Positions 38,076 to 48,000 of a stretch of DNA of 64,000 bases are shown in pieces. The notes beneath the pieces are model-generated. The model searched no databases and was not told the origin of the DNA. It was given only the letters and a program-made list of their open reading frames with translations. This DNA is from Phycisphaerales bacterium UBA1845 (GTDB lineage Bacteria; Planctomycetota; Phycisphaerae; UBA1845), in the NCBI GenBank assembly GCA_002338715.1, contig DDIR01000069.1, forward strand, positions 46,993 to 110,992, read 5' to 3'. A program made the translations under genes and the position numbers. Every line of letters begins with the position of its first letter. Within the stretch, counting starts at the first letter, position 1.

Positions 38076-39211
38076 TAATCGTGCATGCCGGTTGAAAGAT
38101 TTGGCGTGGGCAATCCCATCTCGGTCAACCTCGAGCCATCGGTTCCACCGCGAACAAGCGAACTTTTCGGTTCAATGCCAGCCCGTGTCATCGCCTGACG
38201 TGCAAGATCGACAGCCCGCGGTTCTTTGGCGATGCCAGCCGCCATGTTGCGATACTGCTCCTTGATCACGACGCTGATCTGCGCTTTCGGATACTCGTCG
38301 AGCAGTTCGTTGGCGATCGAATGCAACAAGTCGCGGTACTCGGTCAACTTGCCGTCGTCAAAATCTCGCAACAAAATGCGAATTTTCGATTCGGCCACCC
38401 CGCCTTCAAACACATACGGATGTAGGAAACCTTCGCGCCCTTCCGTTACCGATGGGTCCAGTCGGTCGGCTGGCATCCGACGAACAAACTCCGATGCGAT
38501 GCGTATGGCGTTGACCATTTTGCCCTTGGCATAACCCGGATGCGTGTTGACCCCGGTCACCGTGACCGTCGCGAGGTCGGCTGAAAACGTTTCAAACTCA
38601 ACGTAACCCTGCCCTTCACCATCGAGTGTATAACCGACCACCGCGCCGAGTTTTTTCAACTCAACGTGATCGACGCCATGACCAATCTCTTCGTCACAGG
38701 TAAAGCAAATGCGAATGTCGCCGCGTTTGATTTCACCGTGATTCATTAGGTACTGCGCCGCATCCATGATGACAGCCACCCCGGCTTTGTCGTCCGCGCC
38801 AAGAAGCGTGGTGCCGTCTGTCGTGATGATCGTCTTCCCCTTCAGCTCCGCGAGGTCCTCATTTTCAGTCGGACGAATCACGCGCGAAGGGCAGCCGGGA
38901 AGAACGATGTCCTTACCATCGTAGTTTTCGTGCACGACCGGCTTGACGTTTCGACCGGTGAACTCGGGCGAGGTATCAACGTGGGCGATCCAGGCAATCA
39001 CCGGGGCGTCGGGCATGTTGCCGGGGATCGTGCCCATGACGATTCCGTATTCGTCCATCGACACATCCTTGATGCCCAAAGCCTCAAGCTCGCCCTTGAG
39101 CAATTTCCCCATTTCGAGCTGCCCTGGCGAACTGGGGTAATTTGACGTGCCTTCAACTGCTCCGCTTTCGATTTTGACGTACCGGCAAAACCGGTCGAGA
39201 AGTGAATCCAT
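37979..39211 (-). CDS. pepT: Peptidase T (tripeptidase)
   Basis: A 410-residue M20B-family zinc aminopeptidase that removes the N-terminal residue from tripeptides in the cytoplasm. Zinc ligands and catalytic residues are visible: AHVDTSPEF, LLGADDKAGVAVI, CFTCDEEIGHG, TLDGEGQGYVEFETF and GMHDYHS near the end, with the dimerisation domain between. The ATG at 39211 follows GGGAGG. Its 3' end overlaps that of neuC by 97 bases on the opposite strand. No export signal. Confidence 0.96.
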   Translation of the reverse strand: MDSLLDRFCRYVKIESGAVEGTSNYPSSPGQLEMGKLLKGELEALGIKDVSMDEYGIVMGTIPGNMPDAPVIAWIAHVDTSPEFTGRNVKPVVHENYDGKDIVLPGCPSRVIRPTENEDLAELKGKTIITTDGTTLLGADDKAGVAVIMDAAQYLMNHGEIKRGDIRICFTCDEEIGHGVDHVELKKLGAVVGYTLDGEGQGYVEFETFSADLATVTVTGVNTHPGYAKGKMVNAIRIASEFVRRMPADRLDPSVTEGREGFLHPYVFEGGVAESKIRILLRDFDDGKLTEYRDLLHSIANELLDEYPKAQISVVIKEQYRNMAAGIAKEPRAVDLARQAMTRAGIEPKSSLVRGGTDGSRLTEMGLPTPNLSTGMHDYHSPKEWACLEEMESAVRVLVELAKLWGEQSG

Positions 39212-39375
39212 CGGTGGTCCTCCCTGGGGGTCTGTTCAAACCAAGCCTCGAATCCTAAGACATGCGCGACCCCTCCGAAAGTGGGCTTGAGCGGGCTCCG
39301 CGGATTGATCGCCTCAGGATCAAGAACGGCAGACGCCGAGCCTCCCGATGGTCAAGAAGGTCCCCCGCATTCTGC

Positions 39376-39403
39376 TTGACAGGCGGGCACCTGGGCCTAT
39401 ACT
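39376..39403 (+). promoter_or_regulatory. Near-consensus sigma-70 type promoter
   Basis: TTGACA at 39376-39381, a 16-base spacer and TATACT at 39398-39403. This is the best housekeeping-type promoter seen in the window. Transcription would start near 39410, with no confident gene until rny, more than 800 bases downstream. Confidence 0.65.
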
Positions 39404-40235
39404 CCGATTGGCGGGACGAATTGTCCGCTAAGTATTTGTAATCAAACAGTTAACAACCGAAAGCCGCAACCGTGCGGGCAACATTTGAAAGCGTGCGGGA
39501 TGCTGGGCGGTGATCGGCAGGTAAGGAATTTGTTTGCAGCGAGGGTTAGCAAACTCTCACAGCGATTTTGCCACTAAAGAAGTTGTCGTACGAGAAAGTT
39601 GGTCGTTCGAGATTCTAAACGCTCTTGACCACGAGTGAGCATCGTCGGTTGCCGGTTTCAATGTTTGGGCAAGCGGATCGATGCCATCTGAAATCCATCG
39701 TGTAGCGAGTCGTCTGATCATGTTGTTGGTGTCCTGGTTCATCCTGAGTCTGGTGTTGGTGATGGGCGCATCGCGCTATGCGGCTGCCCAGTGGCCAGAT
39801 CTCTTCCCGAATGGGGTTGCCGCGTATGCAATGCCCCTGCTCGGAATTACGAAACTGCAAACCTGTCCCGTTGCCCCAGGTGATGGTCGTGCAGGTCGGT
39901 TTCGCCGGACGCTGCGTTGTCCTTTGGAAGCAAACCGTCGATCCCTCAGGTATCTGCCGGCCTGCACCCCTCTACCCGTCAAACGAACCGGGTAGTGCGA
40001 CCGATTCAGCAGTTTGAATCGATCAGGACAATCAATCGATCTCCACGCATGGATGGTCCGGGATCTCACCCTTTCTCCAAATCGCTGTAAGACCTCTCGG
40101 TTGAATTCGACCCCATCGTCGTCGGTGGTCGGTCAAGCCCCCCTCATTGCAAGCGACAGAGTCCCGCGAAGGTATCGTCGCGCTTCACTGCGAACGTTCG
40201 CGTAACAATTGTATCTCTAACTGGATGGACTTCAG
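39404..40235 (+). other. Long leader or non-coding stretch between the promoter and rny
   Basis: About 830 bases with no confident gene. Structure seen: a small hairpin near the predicted start (GCGGGACGAATTGTCCGC, 39411 onward) and an inverted repeat GTTTGC/GCAAAC at 39532-39554 with an 11-base loop and no T-run. One 104-codon frame is listed separately. I do not recognise 6S RNA, RNase P RNA, tmRNA or a known riboswitch. It may be a long regulatory 5' leader of rny, a small RNA or a decayed gene. Confidence 0.45.
39681..39995 (+). CDS. Possible small single-pass membrane protein, 104 aa
   Basis: Weakly supported. The frame starts at ATG with only a poor GCGGA site. A membrane segment LIMLLVSWFILSLVLVMG is followed by a short polar region and a Cys/Arg-rich tail (RTLRCPLEANRRSLRYLPAC) that looks unselected. 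It lies behind the strong promoter at 39376, so it could be expressed. It may also be a chance frame in a leader. Confidence 0.3.
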   Translation: MPSEIHRVASRLIMLLVSWFILSLVLVMGASRYAAAQWPDLFPNGVAAYAMPLLGITKLQTCPVAPGDGRAGRFRRTLRCPLEANRRSLRYLPACTPLPVKRTG

Positions 40236-41822
40236 ATGCTCGCGATTATCAACACAGGGCTTATCGCGGCGTTCGATTCGCCCGACCTCGTATACGGTGG
40301 CATCATCGGCATCGTTCTCGCGATTGTCGGCGTGGTCATACGCAGCAAAATGAAAGCCGCGTCGCAACGTGCCGAAGCTGACAGCATCGTGCAGGACGCC
40401 CGCCGCGAAGCCGAAACGCTGCTGAAAGCCGCAGAGGTCGACGCCAAAGCCGAAGCCCTCAAACGGCAGGAAGAATTCGCCAAGGAAACCGCGATCGTCC
40501 GCGCCGAATTCAAAGAAACCGAAAAACGCCTCTCCAAACGCGAAGACAGCGTCGACAGCAAGCTCGACACTCTCGCCACCAAAGAACGCAACATCGAAGC
40601 CAACGAAAAGAAACTCGCCAAACGCGAGGAAGAAGTTTCCGCCAAGGAAGCCAGGCTCGACGAAGCCCTCGAACGCGAGCAAGCCGAACTCGTCCGCATC
40701 AGCAGCATGAGCGTCGACGAAGCCAAGCGCCGCCTCCTCGAAATCGTCAAGCACGATATCGAAAACGATGCGGCCCGCTTGATCGACCGCACCCTGACCG
40801 AGGCCAAAGAAGAAGCCGACGAAAAGGCCCGCGAAATCATCATCACCGCCATCCAGCGCTCGGCGGCTGAACATACCTCAGCCAGCACCGTCTCAACCGT
40901 CGATATCCCGTCGGATGAGATGAAAGGCCGCGTCATCGGTCGCGAAGGTCGTAACATCCGCGCATTCGAAAAAGCCACCGGTGTCGACGTCATCGTTGAC
41001 GACACGCCTGGCGTGGTCATTGTCAGCGCGTTCGACCCGGTCCGCCGCGAAGTCGCCCGTCGGTCGTTGGAGCGACTTATTCAGGACGGCCGCATCCACC
41101 CGGGACGCATCGAAGAACTCGTTGAGGAGACGGCCAAGGATGTCGAAAAGGACGTGATGGCCGCCGGAAAAGCCGCAAGCGTCGAAGCCAATATCGGCGG
41201 GCTTCACAAACGCCAGATGGAGCTTCTGGGCCGTCTGTCATACCGCACCAGTTACGGTCAAAACGTCCTCCGCCACAGCATCGAAGTCGCGTTTCTTTGT
41301 CAGAACATGGCCGACGAACTCGGGCTCGATGGCCGCCTGGCCCGTCGTTGCGGTTTGCTGCACGACATCGGCAAAGCCATCGACCACGAACAGGAAGGCG
41401 GTCACCCGCTGGTAGGATACGAGTTCTGCAAACGCTACAATGAAAAGCCGGAAGTTCTCAACGCCATCTGGGGACACCACGGCGACGTCGAAGCCACCAG
41501 TCCATACACACCACTGGTCGCGGCTGCAGATGCGATTAGCGCATCGCGTCCCGGAGGTCGTCGCGAGTCGCTGGAACGGTACATCAAGCGACTCGAACAG
41601 CTTGAGTCTTTGGCGACGGAACAGCATGGCGTGCGACAGGCGTTTGCGATTCAAGCCGGTCGCGAAGTGCGTGTGATTGTCGATGCCAAAAAGGTCGACG
41701 ACGCCCGCGCGTCAAAGATCGCCCACGACATCGCCAAGCGCATCGAAGAGGAAATGACCTATCCCGGAGAAGTACGGGTCACCGTGTTGCGCGAGATTCG
41801 CGCGGTGGGCATCGCCCGCTAG
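40236..41822 (+). CDS. rny: Ribonuclease Y
   Basis: A membrane-anchored endoribonuclease that starts mRNA decay. The 528-residue protein has an N-terminal transmembrane helix (about 20-37), a long coiled coil of Glu/Lys-rich heptads (40-180) and a KH domain with [44 protein letters not shown] (about 220-265). The HD domain includes [18 protein letters not shown] and [16 protein letters not shown], with the metal-binding His-Asp. The C-terminus ends [19 protein letters not shown]. It heads an rny-ymdB pair, the same order as in Firmicutes. Confidence 0.97.
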   Translation: MLAIINTGLIAAFDSPDLVYGGIIGIVLAIVGVVIRSKMKAASQRAEADSIVQDARREAETLLKAAEVDAKAEALKRQEEFAKETAIVRAEFKETEKRLSKREDSVDSKLDTLATKERNIEANEKKLAKREEEVSAKEARLDEALEREQAELVRISSMSVDEAKRRLLEIVKHDIENDAARLIDRTLTEAKEEADEKAREIIITAIQRSAAEHTSASTVSTVDIPSDEMKGRVIGREGRNIRAFEKATGVDVIVDDTPGVVIVSAFDPVRREVARRSLERLIQDGRIHPGRIEELVEETAKDVEKDVMAAGKAASVEANIGGLHKRQMELLGRLSYRTSYGQNVLRHSIEVAFLCQNMADELGLDGRLARRCGLLHDIGKAIDHEQEGGHPLVGYEFCKRYNEKPEVLNAIWGHHGDVEATSPYTPLVAAADAISASRPGGRRESLERYIKRLEQLESLATEQHGVRQAFAIQAGREVRVIVDAKKVDDARASKIAHDIAKRIEEEMTYPGEVRVTVLREIRAVGIAR

Positions 41823-41878
41823 TCGATTCATTTGTCGCCGCTTCCTAAGAGTCGGCCTACAGAAAGCAGTCACCGTTT

Positions 41879-42676
41879 ATGGGGATCAAGGTACTCTGCG
41901 CAGGCGATGTGGTTGGAAATCCTGGCCGAAAGGCAATCGCGCACGAACTACCGAAAATCACCAAAGAACGCGGCATTGATTGCGCCATTGTCAACGCAGA
42001 AAACATCTCATCCGGATCGGGCATCACGCCCACGCTATTTGAAAAACTGCTCAAATCAGGCGTCAACCTTGTGACACTCGGCGACCACATTTACCGTCGC
42101 CGCGAAATCATCGCGACCCTGGAAACCGCGCCGCAGATCGTCAAGCCAGCCAACCTGCCCCCCACCGCGCCGGGGCGGGAGTTCGCGATTCACGAAACCG
42201 AAAACGGTACGAAGGTCGCTGTCTTCTCCTTGCTTGGGCGTCTCTACATGAAGCCACAAGCCGACTGCCCATTCAAAGCCGCCGACCGAGTCCTCGCAAA
42301 AATTCCCAGCGAAGTGAAGATCATCGTCTGCGACATGCACGCGGAAGCCACCAGCGAAAAGGTCGCGATGGGCTGGCATCTCGATGGGCGCGTCAGCGTC
42401 ATGTTCGGAACCCATACACACATCCCGACTGCCGACGAGCAGGTGCTGCCCGGTGGAACCGGATACATCACAGACCTCGGCATGACCGGTCCTTATGACG
42501 GTGTGCTCGGGCGCGACAAAGCCCGCGTCCTGCAATCGATGGTTCACGCCATCCCCGCACGGTTCGACGTCGCCACCGACAACATCAACGTCTGCGGCAT
42601 CATCGCAACCGTCGACCCGAACAGCGGTCGCTGCGAACACATCGAACGCATCAAGCTGCCGCATCACGAACCGTAG
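41879..42676 (+). CDS. YmdB-like metallophosphoesterase
   Basis: A 265-residue enzyme of the YmdB (TIGR00282) family. Metal ligands are in CAGDVVGNPGR, VNAENISSG, LGDHIYRRREI, CDMHAEATSEKVAMGWHLDGRVSVMFGTHTHIPTAD and YITDLGMTGPYDGVLG. In Bacillus the homologue has phosphodiesterase activity and influences biofilm and motility gene expression. It lies 56 bases after rny, a pairing conserved across phyla, and 247 bases before a SigD-like sigma factor. Cytoplasmic; no signal peptide. The usual substrate is not settled. Confidence 0.92.
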   Translation: MGIKVLCAGDVVGNPGRKAIAHELPKITKERGIDCAIVNAENISSGSGITPTLFEKLLKSGVNLVTLGDHIYRRREIIATLETAPQIVKPANLPPTAPGREFAIHETENGTKVAVFSLLGRLYMKPQADCPFKAADRVLAKIPSEVKIIVCDMHAEATSEKVAMGWHLDGRVSVMFGTHTHIPTADEQVLPGGTGYITDLGMTGPYDGVLGRDKARVLQSMVHAIPARFDVATDNINVCGIIATVDPNSGRCEHIERIKLPHHEP

Positions 42677-42739
42677 GGCTTCTTCCCCAACGCCGGCCCC
42701 AGGTTCCGATAATCTCAGGATCATTCCCTATAGCTGCCG

Positions 42740-42764
42740 CCCCTATTTGGGGGTACTTTCTTTC
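42740..42764 (+). terminator. Weak terminator candidate after the ymdB-like gene
   Basis: CCCC-TATTT-GGGG followed by TACTTTCTTTCT. The stem is only four base pairs, so it is a weak call. Confidence 0.3.
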
Positions 42765-42923
42765 TGCCAAGATCGAGTCCTCCTTTTCAGGTCAAGTCGC
42801 GCCCACTCTGTTTGAAATCAAAGCTCAAATTTCGTCAGTCAGGATTAATGCGCGCTTTACGCCACCAGATCCCACGCACGGAAAACGTGCGCCCGGAATC
42901 AGCCCGCGGTAAGGAGGAACGCG

Positions 42924-43709
42924 ATGACAGCAGGAAAAGCACACACGGATGTTGAACAAATATTGTGGCGACGGTACTTGCGAAACCGCACCAAGACGGA
43001 TCGAAACGCATTGGTCCAGCGCTATGTTCCGTTGGTGAATCGCCATGCAGGAAGGATGGCCCGCCGACTCCCGCCGCACATTTCATACGACGAAATCCGT
43101 TGCGCCGCGTTTGACGGACTGGTGCAGGCCATCGAAACCTACAACCCCAGCGGTGGCGCGACCTTTCCCACGTACTGCCGTCAACGACTCTTCGGCGCCG
43201 TCGTCGATTGGATGCGAACGATCGATACGCACGGGCGGGCGATTCGCACGTTCGAAAAGAAACGCGACCAGATCGCGCACCTTCTTCGCGTGGCCCACGA
43301 GCGTAGTCCCTTACCGCAGGAAATCGCAAACCGAATGGGCATGCCCGTCCCGAAGTTCGACCGCATGTCGCGCATTTCGTCAATGGGACAAGCGATTCCC
43401 TTCAGCACACTGGAATCATCGCGCGAACAAAACGCTGGCGAGCAGCGGGCGTTTTCCATTCCCGACCCACAAGCGGTCGACCCGGCCAACAACATTTCGC
43501 GATCGATGCTCGCCGCATACCTGGGCCGCGGTCTGTCAAAAAACGAAAAGGCCATTCTTGTGCTTTACTACTACGAGAACCTGACGATGTCGGAAATCGG
43601 CAGCGTGTTGTCACTGTCCGAATCGCGCGTCAGCCAGATTCACCAGGACGTGCTCGACCGTTTGCGCAAAAACGGAGGCAACAGACTTCGCGAAGAGTTG
43701 GCCGGTTAG
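42924..43709 (+). CDS. fliA: Flagellar-type sigma factor (FliA/SigD/WhiG group)
   Basis: A 261-residue alternative sigma factor behind an AAGGAGG site. Region 2 is LVQRYVPLVNRHAGRMARRLPPHISYDEIRCAAFDGLVQAIETYNPSGGATFPTYCRQRLFGAVVDWMRTID. Region 3 includes LPQEIANRMGMP and region 4 has LSKNEKAILVLYYYENLTMSEIGSVLSLSESRVSQIHQDVLDRLR, the order and length of FliA/SigD/WhiG proteins. It would direct RNA polymerase to late flagellar promoters, though its group also contains regulators of sporulation-like genes. No FlgM anti-sigma gene was seen. Its end is convergent with a phosphatase gene across a palindromic element. Confidence 0.88.
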   Translation: MTAGKAHTDVEQILWRRYLRNRTKTDRNALVQRYVPLVNRHAGRMARRLPPHISYDEIRCAAFDGLVQAIETYNPSGGATFPTYCRQRLFGAVVDWMRTIDTHGRAIRTFEKKRDQIAHLLRVAHERSPLPQEIANRMGMPVPKFDRMSRISSMGQAIPFSTLESSREQNAGEQRAFSIPDPQAVDPANNISRSMLAAYLGRGLSKNEKAILVLYYYENLTMSEIGSVLSLSESRVSQIHQDVLDRLRKNGGNRLREELAG

Positions 43710-43733
43710 GAAAATGCTTTACCGAAAGTCGAC

Positions 43734-43797
43734 GTAGGGTGGGCCGTGCCCACCGCCGTTTGGCCGTACAACAACATGGAAGGCGCGGCCCACCCTA
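43734..43797. repeat. 64-bp palindromic intergenic element, copy 2
   Basis: Inverted copy of the element at 22856-22919. The left arm begins GTAGGGTGGGCCGTGC and matches the reverse complement of copy 1's right half at 28 of 29 positions; the right arm ends GGCCCACCCTA. The centre shares CAACATGG-like bases. It separates the convergent sigma factor and phosphatase genes. Confidence 0.8.
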
Positions 43798-43802
43798 GGT
43801 GT

Positions 43803-44669
43803 TCAGACTTTCACGAGGTGCAACAGCTTGCCGATGACTTTGAGGTTTTCGCCCAGCGAGGGACGCGGTGCGCGGGCGGCATTGTGGCGAATCAGGATCG
43901 CCGTGATATCGTCACCTTCCTCGGCGCCACCTCGAAACTCGGCCAATCGGCTGCGAAGCGACGCGACAAACGATTCCTGATCGTCTACATCGATCTCCCC
44001 AACCAGTTTCAAGAGACCGGCCTGTCCAAGCTGTTTGCCATCGGCGTCCGCCGTTTCAGGAAGACCGTCGGTATAAAACAACACGAGATCATCGACTTCG
44101 AGTTTCACGGCATACTGGTAGAACTTCGTCTCAGAGATGATGCCCAACGGAAGATTGGCGGCAGACCCAGACGTTTCCGGTTCGTTCGGATTCAATTCGT
44201 GCCAGGTTTTCTTCGACGCCCGATAGAGCAGCGGTGGCGGATGACCAGCATTGCAGATGATCAGATCTTCGGACGGTGCGAAGTAAGTCGCCACGATCGC
44301 GGTCGCGAAATGCGTACCGTCGGCTTGGCGCAGAAAACTCCGATTGAGATGGCGGACGATGCGCGTCTGATTCGCACGATTGATGTAACGTCGCATGAAG
44401 TTTCGCAACTGGCTCGCGAGTTCGCCGACGCTGCCGCCATGACCGGAGACATCCGCGACCGCCAACCGCGTGATCTTGCTTCCCCCGCACACCGAAAGGT
44501 AATGAATGTCTCCGCCGGCTTCGTCTCCGCCATACGGTTTGCTGTAAATCCATGCATCGATACCGGGAACCGAAACCGCGCCGTCGTACGCCTTGTTGCC
44601 CCCCATGATCTCCATGCAGGTTAGCTTGCGCTTTTCGGCGACTTCGGGTTGCGGTTGACCTGAATTCAT
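43803..44669 (-). CDS. PP2C/SpoIIE-type protein phosphatase
   Basis: A 288-residue soluble serine/threonine phosphatase. Metal-binding signatures are KPYGGDEAGGDIHYLSV, LAVADVSGHG, IICNAGHPPPLLYR, LVLFYTDGLPETADADGKQLG and the final GDDITAILI with the metal Asp pair. This is the RsbU/SpoIIE class, which usually dephosphorylates anti-anti-sigma proteins in partner-switching modules. It lacks the usual N-terminal sensor domain and no RsbV/RsbW-like partners are seen in the window, so its target is elsewhere. Start ATG 44669 has a modest AAAGAGA site. It is convergent with the flagellar sigma gene. Confidence 0.88.
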   Translation of the reverse strand: MNSGQPQPEVAEKRKLTCMEIMGGNKAYDGAVSVPGIDAWIYSKPYGGDEAGGDIHYLSVCGGSKITRLAVADVSGHGGSVGELASQLRNFMRRYINRANQTRIVRHLNRSFLRQADGTHFATAIVATYFAPSEDLIICNAGHPPPLLYRASKKTWHELNPNEPETSGSAANLPLGIISETKFYQYAVKLEVDDLVLFYTDGLPETADADGKQLGQAGLLKLVGEIDVDDQESFVASLRSRLAEFRGGAEEGDDITAILIRHNAARAPRPSLGENLKVIGKLLHLVKV

Positions 44670-44970
44670 CGCAGCAGTCTCTTTTTGACTTTTTGTGGCA
44701 TCAAAACTTCATGTGCCCGGCGCATCAAGGTTCGAGGGAAGTATGGGGCGAGGCGCACCAATCGGCAACCTTGAACCTGACAATTCAAATCCGGGTTCAA
44801 TCCCGCGTCGTTTCTGTTCGCCGATCGCAACCAGTGGCAGCGGCAACTTTGCAGACACACTTCGGATAACTTCGCGGTTTTGTCAAATTATGTGGACCTG
44901 TCAATGGACTGAAGTGATCATTCATTGAATCCATCGCGTCAAGTGCATAAATTAATATGGGGGACGGTGT
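44670..44970. other. Gap of about 300 bp upstream of the M6 protease
   Basis: No gene seen. It contains the promoters for the phosphatase (minus) and the protease (plus). A GGTTCAA-like patch near 44794 recalls a tRNA T-loop, but the stem fails and no acceptor arm is present. No structured RNA recognised. Confidence 0.4.
44925..44953 (+). promoter_or_regulatory. Possible sigma-70 type promoter for the M6 protease
   Basis: TTGAAT at 44925-44930, a 17-base spacer and TAAATT at 44948-44953. Spacing is optimal but both boxes are imperfect. The predicted start near 44960 leaves a 44-base leader before ATG 45004. Confidence 0.35.
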
Positions 44971-45003
44971 GTGGGTAGACAGCCGAATCATATGGGAACG
45001 ACG

Positions 45004-48000
45004 ATGTCATCGCGAGTGATACCGGAGCATTCAGGGGGAGTCTGTGCGCTGCTTCTGTCCGCGTTCCTTCTCGCGCTTTGCAGCAACGCCGCAAGCGTTT
45101 CTGCAATGCCGGCATCCCCCGCGCCCATTCAATTGACTCAACCCGACGGCACAACGATCACGTTGCGCATCTTCGGTTACCCCGAGTATCACTGGTTTGA
45201 AGACATGCAAGGCTTCACCGTGCTCCTCAAGAACAAAGAGTACGTTTACGCAAAGCGCAATGCCCGCGGTGAACTGACCGCCACCGACCTTCTGGTCGGA
45301 AAGTCGGATCCGGCGGCTGCGGGTCTTGCGCCAAAACTGCAACCCGATCACCGCGTGATCGAAGCAACCCGCGAGCGATTGCTCGGCGATCCACCGCCCT
45401 CGGTGTTGAGCAAATCGCGGGCAAAGTCAAACGCGGGCGCAACCGGTACGGTGAAAAATCTCGTCGTGCTTTGCAAGTTTGCAGACCACGACTTCGGCGT
45501 GCACACGCGTTCGCGCGAAGATTTCGATGTGCTATGGAATGCAGCCGGCGGTGATCCAACCCTCGCACCAACCGGCAGCGTTCGCGATTGCTTTCTCGAA
45601 AACTCGTATGGGCAACTCACCATCAACAGCACCGTCGCGGCATGGGTGACTTTACCGCACGAGGAAGCATACTACGCAGCCGGTTCAAATGGTCTTACAC
45701 TCAACTATCCCAACAATGCCCAGGGAATGGTCAAGGATGCACTCGACGCCGTCGACCCGTTCATTGACTTCGCGGATTTTGACCTTGATCTCGATGGGCG
45801 CATTGACGCCATCAGCATCATCCATTCCGGGTACGGCGCAGAAACCGGTGGCGGCGGCGGAAACTGGATCTGGTCACATCGCTGGGCACTGTTTCAGATT
45901 CCCGGTACGGTCTGGTGGGTCAGCAACGATCTCAACAGCAACGGCGTCGCGGTTGATGTCTTCGACTACCACACCGAACCTGCATTGTGGGGTAGTTCCG
46001 GCAATGCGATCAGCCGCATTGGCGTTGCGGCCCACGAAACGGGTCACTTTTTTGGCCTTCCCGATTACTACGATATAGACGGCGGTGGGCAGGGCGCAGG
46101 ATCGTGGGGCATGATGGCCAACGCGTGGGGATTCGATCAATCGCAACTTCACCCGCCCCACTTTTCGGCTTATTCCAAAATGCAATTGGGGTGGCTTGAT
46201 CCCATCGTCATCGATGAGCCGAATCGGTACACAGCGCCCAACGTTGAGTTCAATCCGGTCGTCTACCGCATCAACGCGGGTTACGCCCAATCTTCCGAAG
46301 AATTTCTGCTCATCGAAAACCGCCAACCCATCGGCATCGAAACGGCCATGCCGCAAGGTGGGCTCGCGATCTGGCACATCGACGAAGGCAAAGCACAAAA
46401 CACCGACGAAGGCTACCCGGGACAACTCGGTTGGCCTCAGAACAACAGACACTACCGCATGGCGATTCTGCAAGCCGACGGCAATTACGATCTTGAGCGC
46501 GGGTTAAATCGTGGTGACGGAGGCGACGTCTATCATGGCGACGGTGTGAACCGCATCGATGAATCCACGGTCCCCAACACGGATTCCTATCAGTTCGGTC
46601 AGATTATTCCAACGGGCAACGTCATCGCCAACATCAGCACGTCGGGCCTGACGATGACATTCACCTATGGCGATTTGACGACTTGCGGAACGTCCAGCGA
46701 GTGCGGTGACGGTTTGTATTGCAACGGCGTCGAATCCTGCATTGATGGCTTGTGCTTGCCCCCCGGGTCACCGTGCGCCGCCAACGAGTTCTGCGCAGAA
46801 GACCTTGACACGTGCATGACCACCAAATTTGAAGACGACTTCGAAGATGGCAATACCAACGGCTGGGACCTTCGCGGCACCGGCAGCACAGCCACGCAAG
46901 GCGACTGGACCATTGGCGACCCGGTTGGCACACAAAGCAGCGGTGAACTTGCTCAGCCGGAAGACGCATTCGAAGGCGACAACTGTGCGTTCACCGCGCA
47001 AAACAGCAGCCTGGGCAATCAGGACGTTGACAACGGCATCGTGTACATGGTGACGCCGCCGATCGACATGGCCGGGCAATTGACGGCTAAGCTCGCATTC
47101 ACGCGATGGTTTTACAATCGCGACATCGGCGAAGATGCTGGCGATTTCTTCGCGGCTGAAGTCAGCGACGACGGCGTCAACTGGCTGACGGTCGACTTCG
47201 TACCGTTCGACGAACCGGGTACGAACCAATGGACCGACGTATCGGTCAATATTCACGAATTTATCGATCTGACTAATTCCGTGCAGATTCGCTTCAGCGC
47301 CAGCGATGGTGTCGCGACGGGTCAGGGCAGCGTGATCGAAGCTGCGGTCGACAATGTCTTCGTCGCCGCTTCGACCAATTGCTTCGCCAACGCCGACTGC
47401 GATGACGGCGATGGGTGCAACGGTGAAGAGGTATGCAGCAACGGCGCCTGCCACGCAGGCATCCCGCTCGTCTGCGACGATGAAGATGCGTGCAACGGTG
47501 TCGAATTCTGCAGCAACGGTGTTTGCTTTGAAGGAACGCCCGTCGAATGCGATGATGGTGACGACTGCAACGGCATCGAATTCTGCAGCAATGGTGTTTG
47601 CTTCGAAGGTGTGCCGGTCGAGTGTGACGACGGCGACGATTGCAATGGCGTGGAGGTTTGTAGCAACGGTTTCTGCGTCGATGGCACTCCGATGAACTGC
47701 GACGACGGCCTGTTCTGCACCGGAGTCGAAAGCTGCTTCGATAGTGCCTGTGAGTCGAGCGGTGATCCTTGCACCAACCCGCTGTTGCCCGTTTGCGACG
47801 AAGACAACGACACCTGCGTCGAATGCCTGATCGACGACGATTGCCCGGTTGAAACGTTCTGCGCGAGCGACAACACCTGCATCGCATACGGTGACGGCGA
47901 CTTCGATGCCGACGGTGACGTGGATATGTCCGACTACGCCATGTTCCAATTGTGCTTCGGTCAGTCCGCGACGCCCGATTGCGTGTCGGCCAACCTCACC

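Noticed and set aside
44770..44810. GGTTCAATC patch resembling a tRNA T-arm
   Set aside because: Only three of five stem pairs form and no acceptor, D or anticodon arms are found.
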